This document shows, in pieces, positions 37,192 to 45,857 of a stretch of DNA of 64,000 bases. Numbering within the stretch: the first letter of the stretch is position 1; each line of letters opens with the position of its first letter. The stretch lies in NCBI GenBank assembly GCA_036493895.1, contig DASXOZ010000013.1, positions 1-64,000 on the forward strand. The letters run 5' to 3'. Source of the stretch: Candidatus Binatia bacterium. Its GTDB lineage: Bacteria; Desulfobacterota; Binatia; UBA1149; CAITLU01. Below the pieces are notes generated by a model. It was given only the letters and a program-made list of their open reading frames with translations, was not told where the DNA came from and made no database searches. The translations under genes and the position numbers were made by a program.

Positions 37192-37290
37192 AAGCCAGCC
37201 GTGCCCGAGAGGAACTGCGTTGCCGGGCGTCGTACCGCGATGCTAGCTTGGCGTGACGACCGACGCTGGACGGCCACCTCGGGGGATCGA

Positions 37291-38133
37291 ATGAAAAAGC
37301 TTCTGTTCATCGCGGTATTGTTCGCATTCCCGTCCGTACCCGGCCGCGCCCTTGCCGTCGATGCAGCCGCCGTCGACAAGTGTCGCCACGAGCTGTTTGC
37401 CGGCCTCGAGGCCTCTTCTTCCGGTCATGTCGGCGAGCTCGCCCAGTGCCTGCTCGCCGGAAAATACGACGGATCCTGCCCCTTCGACGATCTCCACACC
37501 GGCTTCGACGACAATGAGCTGATCCACCAGATCGCCGGCCCGGCGTCGGCATGCCAGGCGGCGCTGGCAAGCGGCGCGACCATCGCCGACTTCGGTCCCG
37601 CATCGTGCGCAAACGAATGGGGAGACTGCGACACGGCAGTTCCGTCGATCGCGACGCTGGACGACCTCGCGCAGTGCTTCGTCTGCCAGGTGCGCGGCCA
37701 CGATGCCGCGCTTCGAAGCGTGCTCGGCATTCCAAGGCCGGCGCCGACCGACAAGGACGAGCGCCACTGCACTCACCGCATCGCGCTGCTCGTCGCCGGC
37801 ACCGCGCGCCGCGCATTCTACGACGCCGACACCTGTTCGGCAGGGCTCACCAAGCCGTACTCGTGTCCGTTCTCGACGGCGGCGACATCGCACTTCGGTC
37901 GCGCGCTGGCATCGTTCACGCCACGCATCGCGGCCTGCGGCATCGACGATGGAAAGTCGCCCGGCGTGCTCGCCAACATCTGCGGCGGCACCGCGACCAA
38001 TGCGGCCGAGCTCACGACGTGCCTGGAAAGCCTGACCAGGTGTCTGGCGTGTCGCTCGCTCGATTCGGCCCTCGGCCAGAGCGACGACTGTGCGGTGACG
38101 TCCGGCTACGCCGACTGCGACGGCATGTTCTGA
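37291..38133 (+). CDS. Secreted Cys-rich protein of unknown function
   Basis: 280 residues from ATG 37291 (GGGGGA a few nt upstream). Signal peptide M-K-K-L-L-F-I-A-V-L with cleavage near A-L-A-V. The mature part has about 14 Cys and helical segments such as K-C-R-H-E-L and L-A-Q-C-F-V-C-Q-V-R, with pairs of the C-x2-C type. It looks like the N-terminal domain of the beta-helix protein at 29419-31551, suggesting a shared export-associated family. No catalytic motif is seen. Confidence 0.65.
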   Translation: MKKLLFIAVLFAFPSVPGRALAVDAAAVDKCRHELFAGLEASSSGHVGELAQCLLAGKYDGSCPFDDLHTGFDDNELIHQIAGPASACQAALASGATIADFGPASCANEWGDCDTAVPSIATLDDLAQCFVCQVRGHDAALRSVLGIPRPAPTDKDERHCTHRIALLVAGTARRAFYDADTCSAGLTKPYSCPFSTAATSHFGRALASFTPRIAACGIDDGKSPGVLANICGGTATNAAELTTCLESLTRCLACRSLDSALGQSDDCAVTSGYADCDGMF

Positions 38134-38212
38134 ACGTCGCGCAACCGGCCGCCTTGCACAAGGCTCGGCGTCCCGACTAAAAGGGGGTTCACTTCCGAGG
38201 AGGCATTTGGAC

Positions 38213-39013
38213 ATGGCGCACCCGTCGATTCCCCTGGCTCCGCGTCGTTTCGGCGAGACGATGCGGACGGACACCTGGTGGGTGCAGCCGGGGGCGGTTT
38301 TCCTTTTTCTGGGCGCTTTCGCCGCCTACTCGACGTGGGCCGCGATGCAGGGAAACCATTATTTTTATGGCCCGTACCTGTCGCCGTTCTATTCGCCCGA
38401 ATTGTTCGGCGACTCTCCCCACGCATGGTTCGGGCCCAAGCCTTCGTGGTGGCCGGGCGCGGTCCCGTTCTCGCCTGCGATCCTCATCCTGTGGATGCCC
38501 GGCGGTTTCCGTTTCACGTGCTACTACTACCGCGGCGCCTACTACAAGGCGTTCTGGGCCGATCCGATCAGCTGCGCCGTCGGCGAGCCGCGCTCGAGCT
38601 ATCGCGGAGAAAACTCGTTCCCGCTGATCCTGCAGAACCTGCACCGCTTCTTCCTCTACCTCGCGGTGCCGTTCCTGTTCGTACTTGCCTCCGACGCGTG
38701 GTCGGCGCTGTGGTTCCCGGACGCGTCCGGCCATACCCACTTCGGCATCGGCGTCGGAACGCTGCTGCTGACCGCGAACACGATCCTGCTGAGCGGCTAC
38801 ACGCTCGGCTGCCATGCGATGCGCCACGCCGCCGGCGGCTTGTTCGACCAGCTTTCGCGCCGCCCCGTCCGCAAGCTCGCGTACGATTGCTCGAGCTGCC
38901 TCAATCGCGCGCATAACCGCTGGGCGTGGGCATCGCTGGTGATGGTCGCGTTCTGCGACCTTTATGTCCGCCTCTGCTCGATGGGCATCTGGTCGGATTG
39001 GCGGATCCTCTGA
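38213..39013 (+). CDS. Succinate dehydrogenase membrane-anchor subunit, Sdh1-like
   Basis: 266 residues from ATG 38213 (AGGAGG 9 nt upstream; TTG 38207 is possible). Five or so transmembrane helices, several His in the second half (L-G-C-H-A-M-R-H-A near 205) and a long aromatic loop (Y-F-Y-G-P-Y-L-S-P-F-Y). Order anchor-sdhA-sdhB with a single large anchor matches the mycobacterial Sdh1 operon rather than the SdhC/SdhD pair of E. coli. Its TGA overlaps the sdhA ATG. Confidence 0.75.
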   Translation: MAHPSIPLAPRRFGETMRTDTWWVQPGAVFLFLGAFAAYSTWAAMQGNHYFYGPYLSPFYSPELFGDSPHAWFGPKPSWWPGAVPFSPAILILWMPGGFRFTCYYYRGAYYKAFWADPISCAVGEPRSSYRGENSFPLILQNLHRFFLYLAVPFLFVLASDAWSALWFPDASGHTHFGIGVGTLLLTANTILLSGYTLGCHAMRHAAGGLFDQLSRRPVRKLAYDCSSCLNRAHNRWAWASLVMVAFCDLYVRLCSMGIWSDWRIL

Positions 39014-40830
39014 TGGCCGACATCGAAGAGTTCGAACACGACGTGCTCGTGATCGGCGCCGGCGGCGCCGGACTGCGTGCGGCCATCGGCGCGAGCGAGG
39101 CCGGGGCCCGCGTCGGCCTGGTCTGCAAGAGCCTGCTCGGCAAGGCCCACACGGTGATGGCCGAAGGGGGCGTTGCCGCAGCGCTGGCGCACGTCGACGA
39201 CCGCGACAGCTGGCGGGTGCATTTCGCGGACACGATGCGCGGAGGCCAGTACCTCAACAACTGGCGCATGGCGGAGCTTCACGCCAGGGAAGCGCCCGAC
39301 CGCGTGCGCGAGCTCGAAGCCTACGGCGCGGTCTTCGACCGAACTTCCGACGGTCGCATCCTTCAGCGCAACTTCGGCGGGCACCGCTATCCGCGCCTCG
39401 CGCACGTCGGCGACCGCACCGGGCTCGAGATGATCCGCACGCTGCAGGACAAGGCGATCCATCTCGCGATCGATGTGCACATGGAGGTGACGATCGTGGC
39501 GCTGCTGAAGGACGGGGAGCGGCTCTCCGGTGCCTTCGCCTACGATCGCGAGCGCGGGCGCTTCCGCCTGTTCCGCACCAAAGCGCTGGTGCTGGCTACC
39601 GGCGGCGTCGGTCGCGCCTACAGCATCACCAGCAACAGCTGGGAATACACGGCCGACGGCCAGGCGCTGGCCTACGATGCCGGCGCCGACCTGCAGGACA
39701 TGGAGTTCGTGCAGTTCCATCCGACCGGCATGATCTGGCCTCCGAGCGTGCGCGGCATCCTCGTCACCGAGGGCGTGCGCGGCGAAGGCGGCGTGCTTCG
39801 CAACAGCGAGGGCCGCCGCTTCATGTTCGACGACATTCCCGAGAATTACCGCAACCAGACGGCCGACACTCCCGAGGAAGGCTGGAGCTACACCCAGGGC
39901 GACAAGAACGCGCGGCGCCCTCCCGAGCTGCTGACGCGCGACCACGTCGCCCGCTGCATCATGCGCGAAGTGCGTGCAGGCCGCGGCTCCCCGCATGGCG
40001 GAGTCTTCCTCGACATCGCGTGGATCAAGGAGAAGCTTCCGAACGCGAGCGAAGTGATCAAGAAGAAACTGCCGAGCATGTACCACCAGTTCAAGGAGCT
40101 GGCCGACATCGACATCACCAAGGAAGCGATGGAGGTGGGCCCGACGACGCACTACATGATGGGCGGCATCCGCGTCGACGGCGATACGCAGATGACGAAC
40201 GTTCCCGGCCTCTTCGCTGCCGGCGAATGTGCGGCAGGCCTGCACGGCGCGAACCGCCTCGGCGGTAATTCGCTGTCCGACCTTCTCGTGTTCGGAAAAC
40301 GGGCCGGAGAGCACGCCGCGGCGTTCGCGGCGTCCAAAGGCGAAGCGCGCGTCGATCGAGGCGAGCTGGACGCCATTGCGCGAAAGGCGCTGGCACCGTT
40401 CGAGCTCGGGCCGGGCGGCGAAGGCCCGTACCACGTGCAGCACGACCTGCAGTCGATGATGCAGGACCTCGTCGGGATCGTCCGCCGTGAAGACGAGATG
40501 CGAAAGGCTCTCGACGGGTTCGAAGGACTGCGCGAGCGCGCCGCAAAAGCGGGCGTCGGCGGCAACCGCGAGTACAATCCCGGCTGGCACACCGCGATGG
40601 ACCTCGGCAACCTGCTGGCGATCTCCGAGGCGATCACGCTCTCGGCCCTGGAACGCAAGGAAAGCCGCGGTGGACATTTCCGCGACGACTATCCGGACAA
40701 GGACGCGGAAGCGGCCAAGTACAACCTCGTCGTGCGAAAAGGCGCGGGCGGCGAAATGAAACTGTCCCGCGTCACGATCCCGCCGCTGCCGGCCGAGCTT
40801 GCCGCCATCATCGAGGAGCAGAAGTCATGA
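39013..40830 (+). CDS. sdhA: Succinate dehydrogenase/fumarate reductase flavoprotein subunit
   Basis: 605 residues. G-A-G-G-A-G near 14-19 binds FAD. K-A-H-T-V-M-A-E-G-G holds the His expected to carry covalent FAD. Q-F-H-P-T-G-M near 236-242 and the R-G-E-G-G-x-L capping region, with the late H-G-A-N-R-L-G-G-N-S-L, are catalytic-domain hallmarks. It oxidises succinate to fumarate in the TCA cycle. Overlaps the anchor and sdhB genes by 1 and 4 bp. Confidence 0.93.
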   Translation: MADIEEFEHDVLVIGAGGAGLRAAIGASEAGARVGLVCKSLLGKAHTVMAEGGVAAALAHVDDRDSWRVHFADTMRGGQYLNNWRMAELHAREAPDRVRELEAYGAVFDRTSDGRILQRNFGGHRYPRLAHVGDRTGLEMIRTLQDKAIHLAIDVHMEVTIVALLKDGERLSGAFAYDRERGRFRLFRTKALVLATGGVGRAYSITSNSWEYTADGQALAYDAGADLQDMEFVQFHPTGMIWPPSVRGILVTEGVRGEGGVLRNSEGRRFMFDDIPENYRNQTADTPEEGWSYTQGDKNARRPPELLTRDHVARCIMREVRAGRGSPHGGVFLDIAWIKEKLPNASEVIKKKLPSMYHQFKELADIDITKEAMEVGPTTHYMMGGIRVDGDTQMTNVPGLFAAGECAAGLHGANRLGGNSLSDLLVFGKRAGEHAAAFAASKGEARVDRGELDAIARKALAPFELGPGGEGPYHVQHDLQSMMQDLVGIVRREDEMRKALDGFEGLRERAAKAGVGGNREYNPGWHTAMDLGNLLAISEAITLSALERKESRGGHFRDDYPDKDAEAAKYNLVVRKGAGGEMKLSRVTIPPLPAELAAIIEEQKS

Positions 40831-41570
40831 GCACGGCGACGTTCCGCATCTGGCGCGGCCAAGGCGGCCAGGGACAGCTCGAGGACTACACGACCGAGAT
40901 CTCCGAAGGCATGGTCGTGCTCGATGCGGTCCACGCGGTGCAGGCCGACCAGGCCAACGATCTGGCGTGCCGGTGGAACTGCAAGGCCGGGAAATGCGGC
41001 TCCTGTTCGGCCGAGATCAACGGGCGGCCGCGGTTGATGTGCATGACGAGGCTGAGCGACCTCGACACGAACAAGCCCGTGACGGTCGAGCCGCTGCGCA
41101 CTTTCCCGCACGTGCGCGATCTCGTCACCGACGTGTCGTGGAACTACCGCGTCAAGAAGAGAATCCGCCCGTTCACGCCGCGGCTTCCCGACGCCGCCGA
41201 TGGCACCTGGCGCATGCAGCAGGCCGACATCGACCGCGTGCAGGAATTCCGCAAGTGCATCGAGTGCTTCCTGTGCCAGGACGTCTGCCACGTGCTGCGC
41301 GACCACGCCAAGCACGAGGAGTTCATCGGGCCGCGCTTCCTCGTGCACGTCGCGGCCCTGGAAATGCACCCCCTCGACACGCTCGACCGCGTTCCCGAGC
41401 TGCGGGAGGCCTACGGCGTCGGCTACTGCAACATCACCAAGTGTTGCACGACGGTGTGCCCGGAGAACATCAAGATCACCGACAATGCGATCATCCCGCT
41501 CAAGGAAAGGGTCGTCGATCGCTACTACGATCCGATCCGGATGCTGGTGCGCCGCTTGAAAGGAGGCTGA
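40827..41570 (+). CDS. sdhB: Succinate dehydrogenase iron-sulfur subunit
   Basis: 247 residues. The [2Fe-2S] ligands are Cys52, 57, 60 and 72 (N-C-K-A-G-K-C-G-S-C then M-C). The C-terminal domain has C-I-E-C-F-L-C-Q-D-V-C and K-C-C-T-T-V-C-P-E-N, supplying the [4Fe-4S] and [3Fe-4S] sites. It passes electrons from SdhA to the quinone site in the anchor. Start overlaps sdhA by 4 bp. Confidence 0.93.
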   Translation: MSTATFRIWRGQGGQGQLEDYTTEISEGMVVLDAVHAVQADQANDLACRWNCKAGKCGSCSAEINGRPRLMCMTRLSDLDTNKPVTVEPLRTFPHVRDLVTDVSWNYRVKKRIRPFTPRLPDAADGTWRMQQADIDRVQEFRKCIECFLCQDVCHVLRDHAKHEEFIGPRFLVHVAALEMHPLDTLDRVPELREAYGVGYCNITKCCTTVCPENIKITDNAIIPLKERVVDRYYDPIRMLVRRLKGG

Positions 41571-41572
41571 GC

Positions 41573-42073
41573 ATGATCGAGCTCAAGAGGCTGACCGAGG
41601 CCGGCATTCCCGCCGCGCTGGAGAAGGCCGAGCAGTACCGCCTTCTCAACCAACCCTGGGCCGCCGAGAGCATCTGCCTCGACATCGTCGCCATCCAGCC
41701 CGATCACCAGCACGCGCTGCGCACGCTTCTCCTGGCTCGCACCGACCGCTTCGGCACAGACGGCGGTTCTCTCAAGCGCGCACGCGAAACCCTCCAGCAC
41801 CTGAAGTCGCCGTACGAGCGCGCGTACTACGCGGGCCTGATCTTCGAGCGCCTGGCCAAGTCCCAGCTCGACGCACGAGTCCCCGCCGCGCCGCAAATGG
41901 CATGGCAGGAGTTGAAACAGGCGATGGCATGCTACGAGGAAGCCGAGGCGCTGCGCCCGAACGGCGACGACGACGCGATCCTGCGCTGGAACACCTGTGC
42001 GCGCCTGCTCAACGAATCGCCGCACATCCGGCCCCGCCACGACGACCCGGAAGGGCCGGTTCTCGGCGAATAG
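41573..42073 (+). CDS. TPR-like soluble protein linked to the succinate dehydrogenase operon
   Basis: 166 residues from ATG 41573 (AGGAGG 6 nt upstream, 2 nt after the sdhB stop). Helical hairpins with TPR spacing: A-E-Q-Y-R-L-L-N-Q-P-W-A-A-E, then P-D-H-Q-H-A-L-R-T-L-L-L-A-R, and A-M-A-C-Y-E-E-A-E-A-L-R-P-N-G. No catalytic motifs or membrane segment. Position at the end of the Sdh operon hints at an assembly or stability role; this is inference. Confidence 0.7.
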   Translation: MIELKRLTEAGIPAALEKAEQYRLLNQPWAAESICLDIVAIQPDHQHALRTLLLARTDRFGTDGGSLKRARETLQHLKSPYERAYYAGLIFERLAKSQLDARVPAAPQMAWQELKQAMACYEEAEALRPNGDDDAILRWNTCARLLNESPHIRPRHDDPEGPVLGE

Positions 42074-42084
42074 TCGGGTACGCC

Positions 42085-42157
42085 GGGTGTAATGGGGTCA
42101 GGCACCAGAGGAATAGTGCCTGACCCCATTCTTCTGGTGCCTGACCCCATTACACCC
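42085..42157. repeat. REP-like palindrome with three copies of GTGCCTGACCCCATT
   Basis: Perfect 25-bp arms at 42085-42109 and 42133-42157. A third copy of the 15-bp core lies in the loop at 42116-42130, in the orientation of the right arm. The core sequence resembles dispersed REP/BIME-type repeats seen in many proteobacteria. It sits 12 bp after the TPR gene, at a convergent junction, and could end or stabilise transcripts. Confidence 0.8.
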
Positions 42158-42192
42158 CAGTCATATGGCCGGCCCGCCGCCGGGGGCGGTGT

Positions 42193-44826
42193 TCAAAGAG
42201 GCGCTGCGCTGCAGACGGGGCAGTCGAAGGTCTGGCCGCCCTGGCCGACGCTCGCCCTCAGGATCTGCAGCGCATCGCCGGAGGTAATGCCTCCGATCGC
42301 GTTGACGTCGCAGACGCAGCGCGGGCATGCCTCGGTGCCGACGGCAGTGCGAAGAGCCAGCAGCGCGTCGCCGGCAGCCAGCTTGCCGTCGCCGCTCGCA
42401 TCACCGCAAAGGGGCACGGCCAGCGCCAGGCACGCGGAGAATTCGGAAGTCTGCGCCGTAGCAACATCGGTTGCCGTCGCGGTGATCTCGCTGCCGACGA
42501 GCGCGGTGGCAGGGAGCGTCACGGAGAACGACGGGTGCTCGGGCGTCAAACGGACGCTGGCGCTGCCGAGCCAGGCGGCTCCTTCGCCGAATCCCGAAGG
42601 GTCGCACGCATCACTCTGGTAGAGATCGACCGTAAAATCGCGTGAGTCGTGGGCAGGCTCGAGCGTGAAATCGAGGCTGCCATCCACGCGAGTACCGCCG
42701 GCAGCAAGCTCGACGGACGCGAGCACGGGAAAATTCTGCAGGCCGTTGGCGCCGGAGTCGGCGTCGCCTGCGTCGTTCGGCGTGACACCGTCATCGCCGA
42801 GGTCGATGCCGAGCCCCGCGTTGTCACCAATGCTGTTGCCCGCAATCGTCGCACCGGCGCCGCTCACGGCAATGCCGGCGCCACCGTTGAAGCGGATCGT
42901 GTTGCGGGCTTCGGCCGTCCTTAGGCCGATCGTCGCGCCGTTTCCATTCTCGTCGATGCCGGCACCATCGTTCGCGATCGCCGCTGTGCCGGAAGCATCC
43001 GTTCCAATGAGATTGCCGCTGATGAACGTGCCGGTCCCGGCATCGATGACGCCCGCCGCTGCATTGCCGGAAAGAATGTTGCGCTGACTACGCAGCGGAC
43101 CTCCGACCTGCGTATCGGTCGCGAGGGCGCCGATGCTCACGCCGTTGCCGGCGTTGCCGAGATCGATCAATCCGGTGACGTCGGTGCCGAGGAAGCAGCT
43201 TTCGACATGGTCGCGCGCACCGGCCGTCACGGCGATCGCGTCGCCATCGAAATTCTGGATTCCGAGACCGCGGATCAGGACGTCATCGGACGCCACTGTA
43301 ATCGCGTCGTCGGTGCCGGCGTTGTAGCCATCGAGCGCAACGTGGATCACGGCATTGGTTCCCGACTCCAGACTGTTGGCTGCCGAGTCGGACTGGCTGT
43401 AGCCGTCGATGACCACCGGGGCGGTGATCGTCATGCCGCTCAGCAGCGGGATGGTGTGCCCGCCGGAGCCGGGGATCGCGAACAGGATCGTATTCGGGCC
43501 AGGATCGAGGTTGGCCGTCAGGATCGCCGCGCGAAGAGATCCCGCTCCGATGTCGCTCGTGTTCGTGACGGTGATCGAAGTGCCGCCATCGACGGCCTCG
43601 ACCGTATTGCAGAACTCGCTCGTCGCTCCGGTAGTCGAGTTCGTTGCGGTGGCGGTGACCTCCAGCGCGCCCGAGGGAGGCGACGGAAGATCGATGGTTT
43701 GCTGCAGCGTCGCGATGGTTTTTCCGTCGGGAATGTCCAGCTCGGCCGTCGCCAGCAGAGTGTGCCCTTCGGCCGTGTCGTTCTGGTTGATCGAATCGCC
43801 GCCGAAGATCTCGACGTGGTAGCTGCCCGGCGCAGAATCGAGAAGACCTTCGATCCTCAGTTTGCTGCCGAACACCACGGCGAAAGTGACTTCGAACGAG
43901 TTCTGCAGCGCGTTGGGGCCTTTGTCGGCGTCGCCGGGGTCGTTCGCGGTTGGACCGTCGTCGCCGAGGTCGATGCCGTAGCCCGCATTGTCGTGAATCG
44001 AGTTGTGCAGGATCGACGTCGCGCTGCCGGCATTCGGCGCGAGCACGATCGCGGTGCCGTCGTTGCCTGCGATCTCGTTTCCAGCGCCGTCAGCGAGCCC
44101 GCCGATACGGCAGTCGGCACCCACTCCGCTGACGACGATGCCGCGGCCATTGGGAACGGCCACATTGTCCGCGGCGCTTGTTCCGATCAGGTTTCCTTCG
44201 ATCGATGCGTCCGCGCCCGTCTGGAGAACTGCTGCAACAGCGTTGCCGGAGAGGAGATCGCGATCGGCGGGATCGGCTCCTCCGATTTCACCAACGCCGT
44301 GGTTGACGATTCCGTAGCCGGACGATCCCAGTCCGCTGCCCGAGGCACCGATGCCGATGAAGCAGCCGTGGATGCTCACGTCGTGGACGCCGAGCTCGAT
44401 CTCCACCTCGCTACCGTTGCTGCCGGTGCCGTGAATGGCAACGCCCCGGATCACCGTCAGGCTGGAGGCGATCTTCGCCATCGGCGCACCGTCGGCAAGG
44501 GAGCCGTGACCGTCGAGATCGATGCGGATCGTCGCATCGATGGCTCCGCTGGCATTGGTGCCGGCGATGGCTCCGGCCTGCGTGAAGCCGTCGATCGTCA
44601 GCGGATGCGTGATCGTCGGAAGAGCGCCGGGAATCGATTTCAGGCCGCCGCCCGGGATCGCGAACGTGATCGTGTCGGCCTCCGGCGTCGCGTTCGCGTC
44701 CAGGACGGCCTGGTGCAGGGAGCCGGCGCCAGAGCCGTTGGTGTTCGTGACCTGGAAAACGGCAGCGCCCGCGCCGTTGGCACCGGCGAGGAGTGCTGCT
44801 GCCGCAAGCGCGAGAAATCTGGCCAT
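42193..44826 (-). CDS. Secreted right-handed beta-helix protein with C-terminal dockerin-like module
   Basis: 877 residues from ATG 44826, with a signal peptide ending near G-A-G-A-A. Two homologous halves each start with V-T-N-T-x-x-x-G-A-G-S-L (about 26 and 435) and continue as beta-helix coils rich in G-N-x-I-G turns. Each half holds a Y/L-G-I-D-L-G-D-D-G-x-T-x-N-D segment (about 285 and 685). The last 75 residues have two D-x-D/N-x-x-G-type loops, C-G-D-A-S-G-D-G-K-L and C-D-V-N-A-I-G-G-I, plus Cys pairs, like a type I dockerin. Probably calcium-dependent, surface or extracellular. No cohesin is visible in the window. Confidence 0.75.
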   Translation of the reverse strand: MARFLALAAAALLAGANGAGAAVFQVTNTNGSGAGSLHQAVLDANATPEADTITFAIPGGGLKSIPGALPTITHPLTIDGFTQAGAIAGTNASGAIDATIRIDLDGHGSLADGAPMAKIASSLTVIRGVAIHGTGSNGSEVEIELGVHDVSIHGCFIGIGASGSGLGSSGYGIVNHGVGEIGGADPADRDLLSGNAVAAVLQTGADASIEGNLIGTSAADNVAVPNGRGIVVSGVGADCRIGGLADGAGNEIAGNDGTAIVLAPNAGSATSILHNSIHDNAGYGIDLGDDGPTANDPGDADKGPNALQNSFEVTFAVVFGSKLRIEGLLDSAPGSYHVEIFGGDSINQNDTAEGHTLLATAELDIPDGKTIATLQQTIDLPSPPSGALEVTATATNSTTGATSEFCNTVEAVDGGTSITVTNTSDIGAGSLRAAILTANLDPGPNTILFAIPGSGGHTIPLLSGMTITAPVVIDGYSQSDSAANSLESGTNAVIHVALDGYNAGTDDAITVASDDVLIRGLGIQNFDGDAIAVTAGARDHVESCFLGTDVTGLIDLGNAGNGVSIGALATDTQVGGPLRSQRNILSGNAAAGVIDAGTGTFISGNLIGTDASGTAAIANDGAGIDENGNGATIGLRTAEARNTIRFNGGAGIAVSGAGATIAGNSIGDNAGLGIDLGDDGVTPNDAGDADSGANGLQNFPVLASVELAAGGTRVDGSLDFTLEPAHDSRDFTVDLYQSDACDPSGFGEGAAWLGSASVRLTPEHPSFSVTLPATALVGSEITATATDVATAQTSEFSACLALAVPLCGDASGDGKLAAGDALLALRTAVGTEACPRCVCDVNAIGGITSGDALQILRASVGQGGQTFDCPVCSAAPL

Positions 44827-44974
44827 GAGAACCAAAGTGCAGCACCGTCGGCTCTTTGTCCATGCACTGTGCGCGGCGCGGCTCGCTTCCACCCGCAGCA
44901 CGCACCGGTTGTTCCGCCGCCGCCGGCTGCTAGTGTCCCCGGCCGGCCGAGGACGCCAGCTTACTGTTGCCGCC

Positions 44975-45838
44975 ATGAGCTTCGATGCCGCCTCCCACAT
45001 CGCCGCGATCGAGCGCGACGGGTTCACGACGATCCCGGATTTCCTTTCGCCGGCGGTACTCGCCGAAGTGCGGCGCGTTCTTTCGCTCTACCTCGACCAA
45101 AACCTCGGCCGCAACGATTTCGAGGGCACCAGGACCGAACGGGTCTACACGCTGGTGGCCCGCGCGCGTGTGTTCTGGGACATCGTCCTCGACGAGCGCG
45201 TGCTGCGCCTGTGCGAGCGCTTTCTGCTGCCGAACTTCCTTCTCACGGCATCGCAGGCGATCCGCATCCTGCCCGGCGAAACGCCGCAGCCGATCCACAG
45301 CGACGATGCCTTCCACCTGCTGCCGCGTCCCCGCCCGATGATCTCGTTGTCGACGATCGTCGCAGTGGACGCGTTCACCGCGGACAACGGCGCGACGACG
45401 ATCGTCCCCGGCAGTCACCTCTGGGACGACGACAGGGTTCGCGGGCAGTTTTCGCAGGCGCTGCCGGATTCGGACGAAGAACAGCGAGAGTTGGCGACGC
45501 ACGCGGTGCCGGTCTTGATGCCCGCCGGCGCCGCCGTCGTTTTCGCAGGCACCCTGCTTCACGGCGGTGGTCGCAACACCAGCGGCCGCCCGCGCTGCGC
45601 ATTCTCGAACCAGTATTGCCAGCCGTGGGCCCGGCCCCAGGAAAATTTCTTTCTCGGTGTTCCCGCGGGCGTCGCGCGCCAGATGCCGTCGCGGCTGCAA
45701 TCGCTGCTCGGCTATTCGATCCATCCTCCGTTCATCGGTCAGATGACGGCGAGCCATCCGATCAAGTCGCTGGAACCGGACCATGAAAATCGTGTCGTTG
45801 CCCAGGCGAGGGCGGCGGGCGCAAAGCTGCCGGAATAG
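44975..45838 (+). CDS. Phytanoyl-CoA dioxygenase family protein
   Basis: 287 residues from ATG 44975. Double-stranded beta-helix Fe(II)/2-oxoglutarate enzyme. H-S-D-D near 110 gives the first His and acid ligand and L-L-H-G-G-G-R-N near 202 gives the distal His; the Arg for 2-oxoglutarate follows in R-C-A-F-S. The family hydroxylates fatty acyl-CoAs or small molecules; the substrate is unknown. Followed 19 bp later by the LLM oxidoreductase, so the two may act together. Confidence 0.85.
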   Translation: MSFDAASHIAAIERDGFTTIPDFLSPAVLAEVRRVLSLYLDQNLGRNDFEGTRTERVYTLVARARVFWDIVLDERVLRLCERFLLPNFLLTASQAIRILPGETPQPIHSDDAFHLLPRPRPMISLSTIVAVDAFTADNGATTIVPGSHLWDDDRVRGQFSQALPDSDEEQRELATHAVPVLMPAGAAVVFAGTLLHGGGRNTSGRPRCAFSNQYCQPWARPQENFFLGVPAGVARQMPSRLQSLLGYSIHPPFIGQMTASHPIKSLEPDHENRVVAQARAAGAKLPE

Positions 45839-45857
45839 TTCCGGCCGAGGCAATTTC

